Positions 27,932 through 38,763 of a stretch of 64,000 bases of DNA are shown in pieces. Both the position numbers and the translations under genes were made by a program. The stretch lies in the NCBI RefSeq assembly GCF_011927695.1, contig NZ_JAATJE010000001.1:620001-684000 (forward strand). The letters run 5' to 3'. The stretch's first letter is position 1, and each line of letters opens with the position of its first letter. Origin of the DNA: Sphingomonas jejuensis (GTDB taxonomy: Bacteria; Pseudomonadota; Alphaproteobacteria; Sphingomonadales; Sphingomonadaceae). Under the pieces are notes generated by a model, which was not told the origin of the DNA, did no database searches, and was given only the letters and a program-made list of their open reading frames with translations.

Positions 27932-29941
27932 ATGCCGAAACTGAAGGTCGACGACATCGAAGTCGAGGTGCCGCAGGGTGCCACCGTGCTCCAGGCCTGC
28001 GAGGCTGCGGGCAAGGAGATCCCGCGCTTCTGCTATCATGAGCGGCTGTCGATCGCCGGCAACTGTCGGATGTGCCTGGTCGAGGTGAAGCCGGGGCCGC
28101 CCAAACCGCAGGCGTCGTGCGCGCTGCCGGCGGCGGACGGGCAGGAGGTGCGCACCGACAGCGCGATGGTGAAGCATGCCCGTGAGGGCGTGATGGAATT
28201 CCTGCTGATCAACCATCCGCTCGACTGCCCGATCTGCGACCAGGGCGGCGAGTGCGACCTGCAGGACCAGTCGGTGGCCTATGGCCGCGGCGCATCGCGC
28301 TATGACGAGGTGAAGCGCGCCGTCACCGAGAAGTACATGGGCCCGATAGTCAAGACGATCATGACCCGCTGCATCCAGTGCACGCGTTGCGTCCGCTTCG
28401 CCGAGGAAGTCGCAGGGGTCGAGGAGATCGGTGCGCTCGGCCGCGGCGAGGGGATGCAGATCACCTCCTATCTGGAGCGGGCGGTGACGTCCGAGCTGTC
28501 GGGCAATGTCGTCGACCTGTGCCCGGTGGGTGCGCTGACGTCGAAGCCCTATGCCTATGAAGCGCGGCCCTGGGAGCTGAGGAAGACGCCGTCCATCGAC
28601 GTGATGGACGCGATCGGCACCAACATCCGTGTCGACAGCCGCGGGCGGCAGGTGCTGCGCGTGCTTCCGCGCGTGAACGACGACGTCAACGAGGAGTGGG
28701 CGACCGACAAGACGCGCCACGCGATCGACGGGCTGGTGAAGCGTCGGCTCGACCGCCCCTATGTGCGGCGCGACGGACGATTGCAGCCGGCGAGCTGGGA
28801 CGAGGCGCTCAGTACGGTCGCCGATCGGCTGCGCAGCGCGGGCGACAAGGTGGCGGCGATCGCGGGCGACATGGTCGACTGCGAGACGATGTATGCCGCA
28901 CGCGAGCTGCTGGCGGGGCAGGGGTCGACCTTGCTCGAGGGACGGCAGACCGGCCTCGACTATGACGTGACAAGCCTGGGTGCGGTGGCGTTCAACACGA
29001 CGCTGAACGGCCTTGAGGACGCGGACGCGATCCTGCTGGTTGGTACCAACCTGCGCTGGGAAGCGCCGCTGGCGAACACCCGCATTCGCAAGGCCATCAA
29101 GAAGGGCGCAAAGGTCTTCGCGATCGGCCCGCAGGTCGATCTGACCTATTCGGTGGAGTGGCTGGGCGACGACCTGTCGCTGCTCGGCAAGCTGCCGGAG
29201 GCGGCGACCAGCGTATTCGACGCGGCCGAGCGGCCGGTGGTGATCGTCGGGCCGGGTGCACTCGGCGCAGGCGCGCTGGGTGCGGCGCTGAAGCTTTCCG
29301 CCGACATGCGGGCAGTGCGCGACGGGTGGAACGGCTTCAACGTCGTGCACACGGCGGCGGCGCGGATGGGCGGGCTGATGCTCGGTTATTCGCAGCCGGG
29401 CGGCATCCGCGACGTGGTGGCGGCATCGCCGTCGCTGGTCTTCCTGCTTGGTGCAGACGAAGTTCCGGCGGGCACGTTCGACAACAGCTTCGTCGTCTAT
29501 GTCGGCCATCATGGCGACAAGGGCGCGCACGGCGCCGACGTGATCCTGCCGGCCGCCGCCTATACGGAGAAGAGCGGCACCTGGGTGAACATCGAGGGCC
29601 GGGTGCAGCGCGGCGAACGCGCCGTGTTCCCGCCGGGTGACGCGCGCGAGGACTGGGCGATCTTCCGCGCGCTGTCCGCCGTGGTCGGCCGGCCGCTGCC
29701 GTTCGACACGCTGGAGGGCCTCAGGGTCGCGATGGGTGCCGCGGTGCCGATGCTGGCGCAGGAAGGCTTGGTGCGGTTTGACTGGGCGCCGCCGACGCTG
29801 CCGTCCGACGTGTCGGGCGGCGTGCGCTATCCGATCGCCGACTTCTATCTCACCAACAGCATCGCGCGGGCGAGCGACACGATGCAGCGCTGTTCCGCCG
29901 AGCTGTTGCATGGCGAGCAGTTCCTGGAGGCGGCGGAGTGA
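27932..29941 (+). CDS. nuoG: NADH-quinone oxidoreductase subunit G
   Basis: 669-aa 75-kDa subunit. The N-terminal ferredoxin domain holds [2Fe-2S] ligands in [16 protein letters not shown] and a distal Cys. The His/Cys cluster sits in [17 protein letters not shown] and a [4Fe-4S] cluster in [10 protein letters not shown]. The rest is a molybdopterin-oxidoreductase-like fold without cofactor, with shortened C-terminus as in other alphaproteobacteria. ATG at 27932 lies four bases after the preceding stop. The end overlaps nuoH by GTGA. Confidence 0.96.
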   Translation: MPKLKVDDIEVEVPQGATVLQACEAAGKEIPRFCYHERLSIAGNCRMCLVEVKPGPPKPQASCALPAADGQEVRTDSAMVKHAREGVMEFLLINHPLDCPICDQGGECDLQDQSVAYGRGASRYDEVKRAVTEKYMGPIVKTIMTRCIQCTRCVRFAEEVAGVEEIGALGRGEGMQITSYLERAVTSELSGNVVDLCPVGALTSKPYAYEARPWELRKTPSIDVMDAIGTNIRVDSRGRQVLRVLPRVNDDVNEEWATDKTRHAIDGLVKRRLDRPYVRRDGRLQPASWDEALSTVADRLRSAGDKVAAIAGDMVDCETMYAARELLAGQGSTLLEGRQTGLDYDVTSLGAVAFNTTLNGLEDADAILLVGTNLRWEAPLANTRIRKAIKKGAKVFAIGPQVDLTYSVEWLGDDLSLLGKLPEAATSVFDAAERPVVIVGPGALGAGALGAALKLSADMRAVRDGWNGFNVVHTAAARMGGLMLGYSQPGGIRDVVAASPSLVFLLGADEVPAGTFDNSFVVYVGHHGDKGAHGADVILPAAAYTEKSGTWVNIEGRVQRGERAVFPPGDAREDWAIFRALSAVVGRPLPFDTLEGLRVAMGAAVPMLAQEGLVRFDWAPPTLPSDVSGGVRYPIADFYLTNSIARASDTMQRCSAELLHGEQFLEAAE

Positions 29942-30978
29942 CCGAGTGGTTCCAGAGTGTGCTCGGCACCGGCTTCGGCTGGTTCACCGCGACGCTGATC
30001 CTGATCCTGCTGATTGCCTTGCCGCTGATGCTGGCGGTGGCGATGATCATTTATGCCGATCGCAAGATCTGGGCGGCGATGGCGCTGCGCCGCGGGCCCA
30101 ATGTGGTTGGACCGTTCGGGCTGCTGCAGAGCTTCGCCGACGGGCTGAAGGTGTTCCTGCAGGAAACCATCATCCCGACAGCGGCGAACCGCGGCATCTT
30201 CCTGATGGCGCCGATCATCACTTTCACCGTGGCCCTGATCGCGTGGGCGGTGATCCCGTTCGGGCCGGGCATGGTGCTGGCCGACATCAATGTCGGGCTG
30301 CTCTACATCTTCGCGGTATCGTCGCTGGGCGTGTACGGCGTGATCATGTCGGGCTGGGCGTCCAACTCCAAATACCCGTTCTTCTCCGCCCTGCGCGCCG
30401 CCGCGCAGATGGTGAGCTATGAGGTGTCGATCGGCTTCGTGCTGATTTCGGTGGTGCTGTGGGCGGGCACGTTCAACCTCAGCGGCATCATCGAGGCGCA
30501 GCGGGCGCATGTCTTCGGCTTCATCAACGGCTTCGCGTTCAACCCGCTGCTGTTCCCGATGGCGGTGGTGTTCCTGATCTCCGCCCTTGCCGAGACCGCG
30601 CGCGCGCCGTTCGACCTGACCGAGGCGGAATCGGAGCTGGTGGCGGGTTACCAGACTGAATATTCGTCGATGAGCTTCGCGCTGTTCTGGCTGGGCGAGT
30701 ACGCCAACGTCATCCTGATGTGCGCCCTGAACGCGATCCTGTTCTGGGGCGGGTGGCTGCCGCCGGTCGACTGGGCGCCGCTCTATCTGGTGCCGGGTAT
30801 CTTCTGGTTCTTCGCCAAGATCCTCTTTTTCTTCTTCGTGTTCAGCTGGGTCAAGGCGACCGTGCCGCGGTTCCGGTACGACCAGCTGATGCGCCTTGGC
30901 TGGAAGGTGTTCCTGCCGCTGTCGCTGTTCTGGGTGTTCCTGGTGTCGGGCTGGCTGATGCTGACGAGGTATAGCTGA
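29938..30978 (+). CDS. nuoH: NADH-quinone oxidoreductase subunit H
   Basis: 346-aa membrane subunit with about eight helices that joins the peripheral and membrane arms. [26 protein letters not shown], written in parts, is the N-terminal signature, and [20 protein letters not shown] is the conserved quinone-site loop with its acidic residues. GTG start in the nuoG stop. The stop is one base into the next gene (TGATG). Confidence 0.97.
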   Translation: MTEWFQSVLGTGFGWFTATLILILLIALPLMLAVAMIIYADRKIWAAMALRRGPNVVGPFGLLQSFADGLKVFLQETIIPTAANRGIFLMAPIITFTVALIAWAVIPFGPGMVLADINVGLLYIFAVSSLGVYGVIMSGWASNSKYPFFSALRAAAQMVSYEVSIGFVLISVVLWAGTFNLSGIIEAQRAHVFGFINGFAFNPLLFPMAVVFLISALAETARAPFDLTEAESELVAGYQTEYSSMSFALFWLGEYANVILMCALNAILFWGGWLPPVDWAPLYLVPGIFWFFAKILFFFFVFSWVKATVPRFRYDQLMRLGWKVFLPLSLFWVFLVSGWLMLTRYS

Positions 30979-31478
30979 TGCTCATGCTGAGCCTCGCCAT
31001 GCTGAGTCCGGTTGGGCCTTGGGAACCCACGGCCGAGACGGAGACGGCCCCGCGCCTCTCTTATGATTGCGAGATGATCGACGAGGCCTTCACGCGGTCG
31101 CGCCTCCGCTTCGTGACCGATGGAGGGCGCGGCTATGTCGCCGCCGACGGGCGCGTGGCATCGACGCCGTTGCGGTATCGGTTCGAAGACGGCCAGGACG
31201 CCGGTCTCGGCGCGATGACGCAAAGCCTGCTGCCGGCGTCGAACCCGGGCACGGCGACCTACCGGGGGATGCGGTTCTCCGGCCCCGATCGGGCGGCGAT
31301 CGTCGAAGAGGTGACGCCGTACATGAAGACGCGCCCGGACGGCAGCTGGCCCGCAAGCCTCGTCTTGACGATCGACCGGGGCGAGAGTGTGTCGCGGTCG
31401 GTCGGTTTTTGCTCGGTCGGGAGCGAGGAGCAGTCGCCGCTGTCGGCGGCCGAAACAAAGGAGCTTCTGGCCCGATGA
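30978..31478 (+). CDS. hypothetical protein between nuoH and nuoI
   Basis: 166-aa protein, unrecognised. The N-terminus [17 protein letters not shown] is weakly hydrophobic and may be a short signal. The body contains [18 protein letters not shown] and a later Cys (VGFCSVG), beta-rich in appearance. TGATG with nuoH and ATGA with nuoI make it part of the operon. Codon bias resembles the surrounding genes. Inserted between two genes that are usually adjacent. Confidence 0.6.
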   Translation: MLMLSLAMLSPVGPWEPTAETETAPRLSYDCEMIDEAFTRSRLRFVTDGGRGYVAADGRVASTPLRYRFEDGQDAGLGAMTQSLLPASNPGTATYRGMRFSGPDRAAIVEEVTPYMKTRPDGSWPASLVLTIDRGESVSRSVGFCSVGSEEQSPLSAAETKELLAR

Positions 31479-31960
31479 CCGTCGCCCAGATCATCAAGTC
31501 GTTCACGCTGTGGGAGTTCGTGAAGGCGCATGCGCTGACGCTGCGTTACTTCTTCAAGCCCAAAGCGACGATCAACTATCCCTACGAAAAGAACCCGCTG
31601 TCGCCGCGCTTCCGCGGTGAGCATGCGCTGCGCCGGTATCCGAACGGCGAGGAGCGCTGCATTGCGTGCAAGCTGTGCGAGGCGGTGTGCCCGGCGCAGG
31701 CGATCACCATCGAGTCGGAGCCGCGTGACGACGGCAGCCGCCGCACGACGCGCTACGACCTCGACATGACCAAGTGCATCTACTGCGGCTTCTGCCAGGA
31801 AGCCTGCCCGGTGGATGCGATCGTCGAAGGGCCGAACTTCGAATATTCGACCGAGACGCGTGAAGAGCTGATCTACGACAAGTCGAAGCTGCTGGCGAAC
31901 GGCGACCGGTGGGAACGCGCGCTTGCCGCCAACCTTGCCGCCGACGCGCCCTACCGTTAA
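31475..31960 (+). CDS. nuoI: NADH-quinone oxidoreductase subunit I
   Basis: 161-aa ferredoxin-like subunit with two [4Fe-4S] clusters (N6a, N6b): [18 protein letters not shown] and [18 protein letters not shown]. An N-terminal amphipathic helix contacts the membrane. Full length. Starts in the stop of the preceding gene. A 72-bp gap without a gene follows before nuoJ. Confidence 0.97.
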   Translation: MTVAQIIKSFTLWEFVKAHALTLRYFFKPKATINYPYEKNPLSPRFRGEHALRRYPNGEERCIACKLCEAVCPAQAITIESEPRDDGSRRTTRYDLDMTKCIYCGFCQEACPVDAIVEGPNFEYSTETREELIYDKSKLLANGDRWERALAANLAADAPYR

Positions 31961-32032
31961 TGCGCCGGGCAATCGTGAACCGCCGCGCCCCCGGGCGCCG
32001 ATCGTTGCCGTTGAACAGGGGATAGTGCCGAC

Positions 32033-32644
32033 GTGATCCAGGCGTTCGCCTTCTATCTGTTTGCGGCCATCGTGCTGCTGTCGGGCGCGATGACGGTGAC
32101 GTCGCGCAACCCCGTGCATTCGGTGCTGTGGCTGATCCTGGCGTTCTTCAACGCCGCCGGGCTGATGCTGATCGTCGGCGCCGAGTTCATCGCGATGCTG
32201 CTGGTCATCGTCTATGTCGGCGCGGTCGCCGTGTTGTTCCTGTTCGTGGTGATGATGCTCGACATCGACTTCGCCGAGCTGCGCGCGGGCTTTGCCCGTT
32301 ATGCCGTGTTCGGGACTTTGGTTGCGCTGGTGCTCGCGGCCGAGATCGTGATCGCGGTGGGCGCATGGAGCGCAGGCAGCCTGGCGCTGTCGCAGCGCGT
32401 CGCGCCGACGCCGGAGGGGATGTCCAACATCCAGGCCGTCGGAACGCTTCTTTACACCCGCTATCTCTACATCTTCGAAGCCGCGGGCGTGCTGCTCCTG
32501 GTGGCGATGGTCGGCGCGATCGTGCTGACGCACAGGACGCGGTCGAACACCCGGTCGCAGTCGGTGCCGCGGCAGAACGCGCGCCGGCCCGACGAGGCGA
32601 CGCGCAACGTCAACCAGCCGGTCGGCGTGGGAGTGGAGCTGTGA
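32033..32644 (+). CDS. nuoJ: NADH-quinone oxidoreductase subunit J
   Basis: 203-aa membrane subunit with five helices. [19 protein letters not shown] and [20 protein letters not shown], the latter with the pi-bulge helix used in proton coupling, are conserved. GTG start at 32033 with AGGGGAT upstream. The C-terminal tail is basic and polar. The end overlaps nuoK by GTGA. Confidence 0.95.
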   Translation: MIQAFAFYLFAAIVLLSGAMTVTSRNPVHSVLWLILAFFNAAGLMLIVGAEFIAMLLVIVYVGAVAVLFLFVVMMLDIDFAELRAGFARYAVFGTLVALVLAAEIVIAVGAWSAGSLALSQRVAPTPEGMSNIQAVGTLLYTRYLYIFEAAGVLLLVAMVGAIVLTHRTRSNTRSQSVPRQNARRPDEATRNVNQPVGVGVEL

Positions 32645-32946
32645 TCGGGCTTGTCCACTATCTGGTCGTCTCGGCGATCCTGTTCGTGCTGGGCGTGCTC
32701 GGCATCTTCGCCAACCGGAAGAACATCATCGTCATCCTGATGGCGCTGGAGCTGATCCTGCTGGCGGTGAACATCAACCTGGTCGCGTTCAGCGCCTTCC
32801 TGGGCGATCTCGTCGGCCAGGTGTTCGCGATGTTCGTGCTGACGGTCGCGGCCGGGGAAGCCGCGATCGGCCTTGCCATCCTTGTCATCTTCTTCCGTGG
32901 TCGCGGCACAATCGCGATCGACGCCGTCGACCGGATGAAGGGGTAA
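32641..32946 (+). CDS. nuoK: NADH-quinone oxidoreductase subunit K
   Basis: 101-aa three-helix subunit. [19 protein letters not shown] and [14 protein letters not shown] carry the two membrane Glu residues used in proton transfer. GTG start within the nuoJ stop (GTGA). Seven bases separate it from nuoL. Confidence 0.96.
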   Translation: MIGLVHYLVVSAILFVLGVLGIFANRKNIIVILMALELILLAVNINLVAFSAFLGDLVGQVFAMFVLTVAAGEAAIGLAILVIFFRGRGTIAIDAVDRMKG

Positions 32947-32953
32947 GCCGGCC

Positions 32954-35047
32954 GTGATTCAGGTCATCGTGTTCCTGCCGCTGCTGGCGGCGCTTGTCGC
33001 CGGGTTCGGCCAACGTGCGCTCGGGCCGATCGTCGCCAAGGGGGTGACCACGGGCGCGCTGTTCATTTCCTGCGCACTCAGCTGGCCGATCTTCATCGGG
33101 TTCCTGACGGGCAGTGCGGAGCCGGGCGTGGCGCCGGTGCTCACCTGGATCCAGTCGGGCACGCTGGACGTGAACTGGGCGCTGCGCGTCGACACGCTGA
33201 CGGCGGTGATGCTGGTGGTGATCACCACCGTGTCCGCGCTCGTCCACCTGTACAGCTGGGGCTACATGGCGGAGGACCCGGACCAGCCGCGCTTCTTCGC
33301 CTATCTGTCGCTGTTCACCTTTGCCATGCTGATGCTGGTGACCGCCGACAACCTGGTGCAGATGTTCTTCGGCTGGGAAGGTGTGGGCCTGGCGTCCTAT
33401 CTGCTGATCGGCTTCTGGTACCAGAAGCCGTCGGCCAACGCCGCGGCGATCAAGGCTTTTGTCGTCAATCGCGTCGGTGACCTCGGCTTCATGCTCGGCA
33501 TCTTCGGCACCTTCCTGGTGTTTGGAACGGTGTCGATCCCGGCGATCCTGGAGGCCGCGCCCGCGATGGCGGGATCGACGATCGGGTTCCTGGGGCAGCG
33601 CTTTGACACGATGACGGTGCTGTGCCTGCTGCTGTTCGTCGGCGCGATGGGCAAGTCCGCGCAGCTTGGCCTCCACACCTGGCTGCCCGACGCGATGGAG
33701 GGGCCGACGCCCGTGTCCGCGCTGATCCACGCCGCGACGATGGTGACCGCCGGCGTGTTCATGGTGTGCCGCCTGTCGCCGATGTTCGAGACGAGCGCGA
33801 CCGCGCTGACCGTCGTCACCTTCATCGGTGCGGCGACCGCGCTGTTCGCCGCCACCGTCGGCACGGTGCAGACCGACATCAAGCGCGTGATCGCCTATTC
33901 GACCTGTTCGCAGCTCGGCTACATGTTCTTCGCGGCCGGCAGCGGCGCTTATGGCATCGCCATGTTCCACCTGTTCACCCACGCCTTCTTCAAGGCGCTG
34001 CTGTTCCTGGGTGCGGGCTCCGTGATCCATGCGATGCACCACGAGCAGGACATGCGCTATTATGGCGCGCTCCGCCGTGAGATCCCCATCACCTTCTGGA
34101 CGATGACGCTGGGCACGCTCGCGATCACCGGCGTCGGGCTGTACGGCGTGTTCGGCTTTGCAGGCTTCTATTCGAAGGACGCGATCATCGAGGCGGCCTA
34201 TGCCTCGGGCACGTCGATGGGCGGCTTCGCCTTCTTCGTGGGTGTGTTCGCCGCCTTGCTGACCAGCTTTTATTCGTGGCGGCTGGTCCTCCTCACCTTC
34301 TTCGGCAAGCCGCGCTGGGCCGCGTCCGAGCATATCCAGCATGCGCTCCATGACGACCATGGGCACGGCCACGACCATGACCACGATCATGGTCATGCCG
34401 TCGCGCATGCTGACAATCCGCCGGCGCAGGAGAGCGCGGGTGACGAGCCGCATGCGCATGGGCCGACGAAGCACGATCTTCCGGCGGGCACCGGCGGTTA
34501 TCACCCGCACGAAAGCCCGTGGCCGATGCTGGTGCCGCTTGTCGTGCTGAGCATCGGCGCCGTGTTCGCCGGCATCGCCTTCGCCCCGTTCTTCATCGAT
34601 TCCGCCGAGTTCTGGCGCGGCAGCATCGCCTTCGACGAGGCGCTGATCCACCACATCCACGAAACGCCGATGTGGGTGAAGCTGTCGGCGACCGTCGCCA
34701 TGCTGATCGGGCTCGGCACCGCCATCCTCGCCTACGTCGTCTACAAGGACTGGCCGCAGCGCTTCGCAGAGCAGTTCCGCATCCTGTACCGGTTCCTGCT
34801 CAACAAGTGGTATTTCGACGAGATCTACCACCTGCTGTTCGTGCGATCGGCCTTCTGGTTCGGCCGGCTGTTCTGGCAGCGGGGCGATGTCGGCCTGGTC
34901 GACCGCTTCGGCCCGAACGGCTTTGCCGCCGCAGTGCAGGTCGGCAGCCGGGCGGCCGTCCGGTTCCAGTCCGGGCAGCTGGCGAACTATGCTCTCGTGA
35001 TGCTTCTGGGCCTGGTGGGTTTCGCCACTTGGGCGATCCTGGGTTGA
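32954..35047 (+). CDS. nuoL: NADH-quinone oxidoreductase subunit L with His-rich loop
   Basis: 697-aa antiporter-like subunit at the tip of the membrane arm. [39 protein letters not shown] and [20 protein letters not shown] are conserved proton-channel segments. It is about 80 residues longer than the E. coli protein. Much of the excess is a loop at about residues 460-515 that begins [20 protein letters not shown] and holds some 16 His. GTG start. A lateral amphipathic helix region follows toward the C-terminus. Confidence 0.95.
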   Translation: MIQVIVFLPLLAALVAGFGQRALGPIVAKGVTTGALFISCALSWPIFIGFLTGSAEPGVAPVLTWIQSGTLDVNWALRVDTLTAVMLVVITTVSALVHLYSWGYMAEDPDQPRFFAYLSLFTFAMLMLVTADNLVQMFFGWEGVGLASYLLIGFWYQKPSANAAAIKAFVVNRVGDLGFMLGIFGTFLVFGTVSIPAILEAAPAMAGSTIGFLGQRFDTMTVLCLLLFVGAMGKSAQLGLHTWLPDAMEGPTPVSALIHAATMVTAGVFMVCRLSPMFETSATALTVVTFIGAATALFAATVGTVQTDIKRVIAYSTCSQLGYMFFAAGSGAYGIAMFHLFTHAFFKALLFLGAGSVIHAMHHEQDMRYYGALRREIPITFWTMTLGTLAITGVGLYGVFGFAGFYSKDAIIEAAYASGTSMGGFAFFVGVFAALLTSFYSWRLVLLTFFGKPRWAASEHIQHALHDDHGHGHDHDHDHGHAVAHADNPPAQESAGDEPHAHGPTKHDLPAGTGGYHPHESPWPMLVPLVVLSIGAVFAGIAFAPFFIDSAEFWRGSIAFDEALIHHIHETPMWVKLSATVAMLIGLGTAILAYVVYKDWPQRFAEQFRILYRFLLNKWYFDEIYHLLFVRSAFWFGRLFWQRGDVGLVDRFGPNGFAAAVQVGSRAAVRFQSGQLANYALVMLLGLVGFATWAILG

Positions 35048-35057
35048 GGCCGACACA

Positions 35058-36620
35058 ATGAACCAGCTCGGCTTTCCGATCCTGTCCGTCATGCTGCTCG
35101 TGCCGCTCGTCGCGGCCGTGGCCTGCGTCTACTCCGCAGCGGCGAACGCGCGGCGCATCGCGCTGGGCGCGACGCTGATCGACCTTCTGCTCGGCATCGT
35201 GCTGTGGGCGACCTTCGACCAGGCCGGCCAGGCGGAGCGGTGGCAGTTCGTCGAGTACCAGCCGCTGTTCGGGCGGTTCGCATGGGCGCTGGGCATCGAC
35301 GGCATCGCGCTGATGCTGATCATGCTTTCGGTGTTCCTGATGCCGATCTGCATCGGTGCGTCGTGGCGCGCGATCGAGCGGCGGGTGCCCGAATATATGG
35401 CGCTGTTCCTGCTGGTGGAGGTGCTGATGATCGGCACCTTCGCGGCGCAGGACCTGTTCCTGTTCTACATCTTCTTCGAAGCCGGCCTGATCCCGATGTA
35501 CCTGATCATCGGCATCTGGGGCGGGACGCGGCGGATCTACGCCAGCTACAAGTTCTTCCTCTACACGCTGCTCGGCTCCGTGCTGATGCTGATCGCGATG
35601 CTGTGGATGGCGCGCTATGCCGGCACCACGTCGATCCCGGCGCTGATGGAGACGGACTTCCCCGTCGAGGCGCAGACGTGGCTGTGGATCGCCTTCTTCG
35701 CGTCGTTCGCCGTCAAGGTGCCGATGTGGCCGGTCCACACCTGGCTGCCCGACGCCCATGTGGAAGCGCCGACGGCGGGATCGGTGATCCTGGCGGGCGT
35801 GCTGCTGAAGCTTGGCGGATACGGCTTCATCCGCTTCTCGCTGCCGATGTTTCCCGAAGCGTCGCAACAGCTGATCTGGGTGATCCTGGCGCTGTCGATG
35901 GTCGCGGTCGTCTACACCTCGCTGGTCGCGCTGGTGCAGGCCGACATGAAGAAGCTGATCGCCTATTCGTCGGTCGCGCACATGGCGATCGTGATGGTCG
36001 GGCTGTTCGCCTTCAACCAGCAGGGGCTGGAAGGCGCGATGATCGTGATGCTGTCGCACGGCCTGGTGTCGGGCGCGCTGTTCCTGTGCGTCGGCGTGAT
36101 CTACGACCGGCTGCATACCCGTGAGATCGCGCGTTACGGCGGGCTGGCATCGGTGATGCCGCGTTATGCCATCCTGTTCCTGCTGTTCACGATGGCGACC
36201 ATCGGTCTTCCGGGCACGTCGGGGTTCGTCGGCGAGTTCCTCTCGCTGATGGGTGTGTATCAGGTGAACAGCTTCGCCACGCTGATCTGCACCACCGGCA
36301 TCATCCTTGGTGCGGCCTATTCGCTCTATCTTTACCGGCGCGTCGTGTTCGGCGTGGCGGACAAGCCGGACGTGCTGAAGATGGAGGACCTGTCGCGTCG
36401 CGAGATCGCGCTTCTCGCGCCGATCGCCGCGGTCGTCCTCTGGTTGGGCATCTATCCCGAAAGCTTCATCGCGCCGATGCGCGCGGATGTCGCCGCGCTG
36501 ACGCAGCGGATCGACCGGGCGCGTCCGGTCGGCGATGCGCAGGTCGCCGCCGCGGCGCCCGGCGCAGTCCAGGAACAGGTCGGCGGTCCCCAGGACGCGC
36601 ACGGCGCGGAGGCGCACTGA
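35058..36620 (+). CDS. nuoM: NADH-quinone oxidoreductase subunit M
   Basis: 520-aa antiporter-like membrane subunit. LGIDGIALMLIMLSVFLMP, FFEAGLIPMYLIIGIWGG and HTWLPDAHVEAPTAGSVILA hold the conserved Glu and Lys of the proton path. Fourteen or so helices. The last 40 residues are a polar, Ala/Gln-rich tail. Starts 10 bp after nuoL. Its stop is one base into nuoN. Confidence 0.96.
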   Translation: MNQLGFPILSVMLLVPLVAAVACVYSAAANARRIALGATLIDLLLGIVLWATFDQAGQAERWQFVEYQPLFGRFAWALGIDGIALMLIMLSVFLMPICIGASWRAIERRVPEYMALFLLVEVLMIGTFAAQDLFLFYIFFEAGLIPMYLIIGIWGGTRRIYASYKFFLYTLLGSVLMLIAMLWMARYAGTTSIPALMETDFPVEAQTWLWIAFFASFAVKVPMWPVHTWLPDAHVEAPTAGSVILAGVLLKLGGYGFIRFSLPMFPEASQQLIWVILALSMVAVVYTSLVALVQADMKKLIAYSSVAHMAIVMVGLFAFNQQGLEGAMIVMLSHGLVSGALFLCVGVIYDRLHTREIARYGGLASVMPRYAILFLLFTMATIGLPGTSGFVGEFLSLMGVYQVNSFATLICTTGIILGAAYSLYLYRRVVFGVADKPDVLKMEDLSRREIALLAPIAAVVLWLGIYPESFIAPMRADVAALTQRIDRARPVGDAQVAAAAPGAVQEQVGGPQDAHGAEAH

Positions 36621-38074
36621 TGGCCGACTATCTTCTCCGGCTCGCTCCCGAGCTGATCCTCATCATCGGTGGCGTGCTGCTGCTGCTGGCGGCCGCCTGG
36701 CGCGGCGAGCGCGGCGTGGACATGGTGACGCTGCTGTCGGTGGCCGTGCTCGCGCTGGCCGGCGTGTCGCTGCTCGGCCCCGCGTCGACCGGCGGTGACA
36801 GCTTCGGTGGTCTCCATCAGGCCGACGCCTTTGCCGCCTTCTGCAAGGTTGGCATTTATGTCGCGGCGGCGGTGTGCATCCTGATCGCGCCGCGCTTCTT
36901 CCGCCGCGCGGGCGGGACGATGCAGCCGGAATACCCGGTCCTGATCCTGTTCTCCTGCGTCGGCATGGGGATGATGGTGTCGGCCGGTGACCTCCTGACG
37001 CTCTATGTCGGCCTGGAGCTCCAGTCGCTTGCGGCCTACGTCCTCGCCAGCTTCCTCCGGCGTGACCTGCGGTCCGCGGAGGCGGGGCTGAAGTATTTCG
37101 TCCTGGGTGCGCTTGCGTCCGGCATCATGCTCTACGGCGTATCGCTGCTGTACGGCTTTACCGGCACCACGCTGTTCGACGGCATCGCCGCGGCCTTCGC
37201 GGAGTCGATCGAGACAACGGGGCAGCCGTCGCTGGGCCAGGTGTTCGGCCTCGTGTTCGTGCTGGCGGGCGTGCTGTTCAAGATCTCCGCAGTGCCGTTC
37301 CACATGTGGACGCCCGACGTGTACGAGGGCGCGCCGACGCCGGTGACCACCGTGTTCGCCACGGCGCAGAAGTTCGCAGCGATGGCGCTCCTGGTGCGCG
37401 TGTCTGCCGAGGCGCTTGGGCCCGGTCTGGAGCAATGGCGGCAGATCATCGTGTTCGTCGCACTCGCCTCCATCATCCTGGGAGCGGTGGCGGCGATCGG
37501 CCAGTCGAACATCAAGCGGCTGCTCGCCTATTCGTCGATCAACAATGTCGGCTTCGCGCTCCTCGGCCTCGCCGCGGGCACGGCGGAGGGGCTGGCGGCG
37601 GTGATCAGCTACATGGCGATCTACATCGTCATGACGCTGGGCAGCTTCCTGTGCGTGCTCCAGATGCGCGACAGCGAGGGACGGCCGGTGGAGACGATCG
37701 CCAGCCTCGCCGGACTGTCGCGGACGCGGCCGGGACTGGCGGCGGCGATGGCTGTGTTCATGTTCTCGCTGGCCGGGATCCCGCCGCTGTTCGGCTTCTG
37801 GGGCAAGTTCCTGGTGTTCGATGCGCTGATCGGCGTCGGGTATTGGGAGCTGGCCGCGATCGGCATCGCGCTGTCGGTGATCGGGGCCTATTATTACCTG
37901 AAGATCGTCAAGACGATCTACTTCGACGAGCCGGCACCCGGCTATGCGCCGTCGGACAGTCGGCTCGAGGGCGGCCTCATCGCGGCTGCCGCGGTGTTGC
38001 TGTCGCCGCTCGGCTATCTGCTGATCCCGGCATTGGCGCTGGCGAGCGGGCAGGCGGCGGCCGCGCTGTTCTGA
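36620..38074 (+). CDS. nuoN: NADH-quinone oxidoreductase subunit N
   Basis: 484-aa antiporter-like subunit that completes the proton-pumping trio. LYVGLELQSLAAYVLASF, FHMWTPDVYEGAPTPVTTVF and LLAYSSINNVGFALLGLA are the usual signatures. Last nuo gene. It ends ...CTG TTC TGA, and the CTG-A there is the probable start of birA. TGATG overlap with nuoM. Confidence 0.96.
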   Translation: MADYLLRLAPELILIIGGVLLLLAAAWRGERGVDMVTLLSVAVLALAGVSLLGPASTGGDSFGGLHQADAFAAFCKVGIYVAAAVCILIAPRFFRRAGGTMQPEYPVLILFSCVGMGMMVSAGDLLTLYVGLELQSLAAYVLASFLRRDLRSAEAGLKYFVLGALASGIMLYGVSLLYGFTGTTLFDGIAAAFAESIETTGQPSLGQVFGLVFVLAGVLFKISAVPFHMWTPDVYEGAPTPVTTVFATAQKFAAMALLVRVSAEALGPGLEQWRQIIVFVALASIILGAVAAIGQSNIKRLLAYSSINNVGFALLGLAAGTAEGLAAVISYMAIYIVMTLGSFLCVLQMRDSEGRPVETIASLAGLSRTRPGLAAAMAVFMFSLAGIPPLFGFWGKFLVFDALIGVGYWELAAIGIALSVIGAYYYLKIVKTIYFDEPAPGYAPSDSRLEGGLIAAAAVLLSPLGYLLIPALALASGQAAAALF

Positions 38075-38763
38075 TCCGCTTCGTCGCGGAAACGGGCTCC
38101 ACCAACGCCGACCTGCTGGCAGAGGCGGGGCAGGGTGCAGCCGAGGGAGCGTGGCTGCGCGCCGGGCGGCAGACGGCCGGGCGTGGTCGGCTGGGCCGGT
38201 CATGGGCGTCTGCCCCCCGCAACCTGTTCGCGAGCACGCTGGTGCGGTTGCGGCCGGCCGATCCGCCGGCGCCCGGCCTGGCGCTGGTGGCGGCCGTCGC
38301 GCTCGATGAGGCGATGCGGCGGCATGCGCCGGATGCCGCGCTGTCGATCAAGTGGCCGAACGACCTGATGCTGGGGAGCGCGAAGCTGGCGGGCATCCTG
38401 CTGGAACGGAGCGGGGAGGCGGTCGTAGCCGGGTTCGGCGTGAACCTGGCCAGTGCGCCCGACGTGCCGGGGCGGACGACGGCGGCGCTGGGCGCGGCGG
38501 TTGGACCCGAGGCGCTTTGCGAAACGCTGGCTGACTGTTTCGCCGCCTGGCTCGCGCGGTGGCGGGCGGACGGGCTGGAGCCGGTGCGGCAGCAGTGGAT
38601 GGCGCGGGCCTACCCCGACGGCACCGCGCTTCGGGTGGCGATGCCGGGGGCGGAGGCGGTGGACGGCGTCTATCGCGGGCTGACAGCCGACGGAGCGCTG
38701 CGGCTGGAGACCGCGACGGAGACCATCGAGGTGCGGGCCGGGGACGTGTTCCTGATCAGTTGA
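38071..38763 (+). CDS. birA: biotin-[acetyl-CoA-carboxylase] ligase
   Basis: 230-aa enzyme that attaches biotin to carboxylase carrier domains. ETGSTNADLL, GRQTAGRGRLGRSWASA (ATP/biotin loop) and SIKWPNDLMLG are diagnostic. There is no N-terminal helix-turn-helix, so it is a ligase only, not a repressor. No ATG, GTG or TTG lies close to the conserved beginning. CTG at 38071, overlapping the nuoN stop as CTGA, gives the expected N-terminus IRFVAETGSTN. The end overlaps the inverted SDR gene by eight bases. Confidence 0.88.
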   Translation: MIRFVAETGSTNADLLAEAGQGAAEGAWLRAGRQTAGRGRLGRSWASAPRNLFASTLVRLRPADPPAPGLALVAAVALDEAMRRHAPDAALSIKWPNDLMLGSAKLAGILLERSGEAVVAGFGVNLASAPDVPGRTTAALGAAVGPEALCETLADCFAAWLARWRADGLEPVRQQWMARAYPDGTALRVAMPGAEAVDGVYRGLTADGALRLETATETIEVRAGDVFLIS

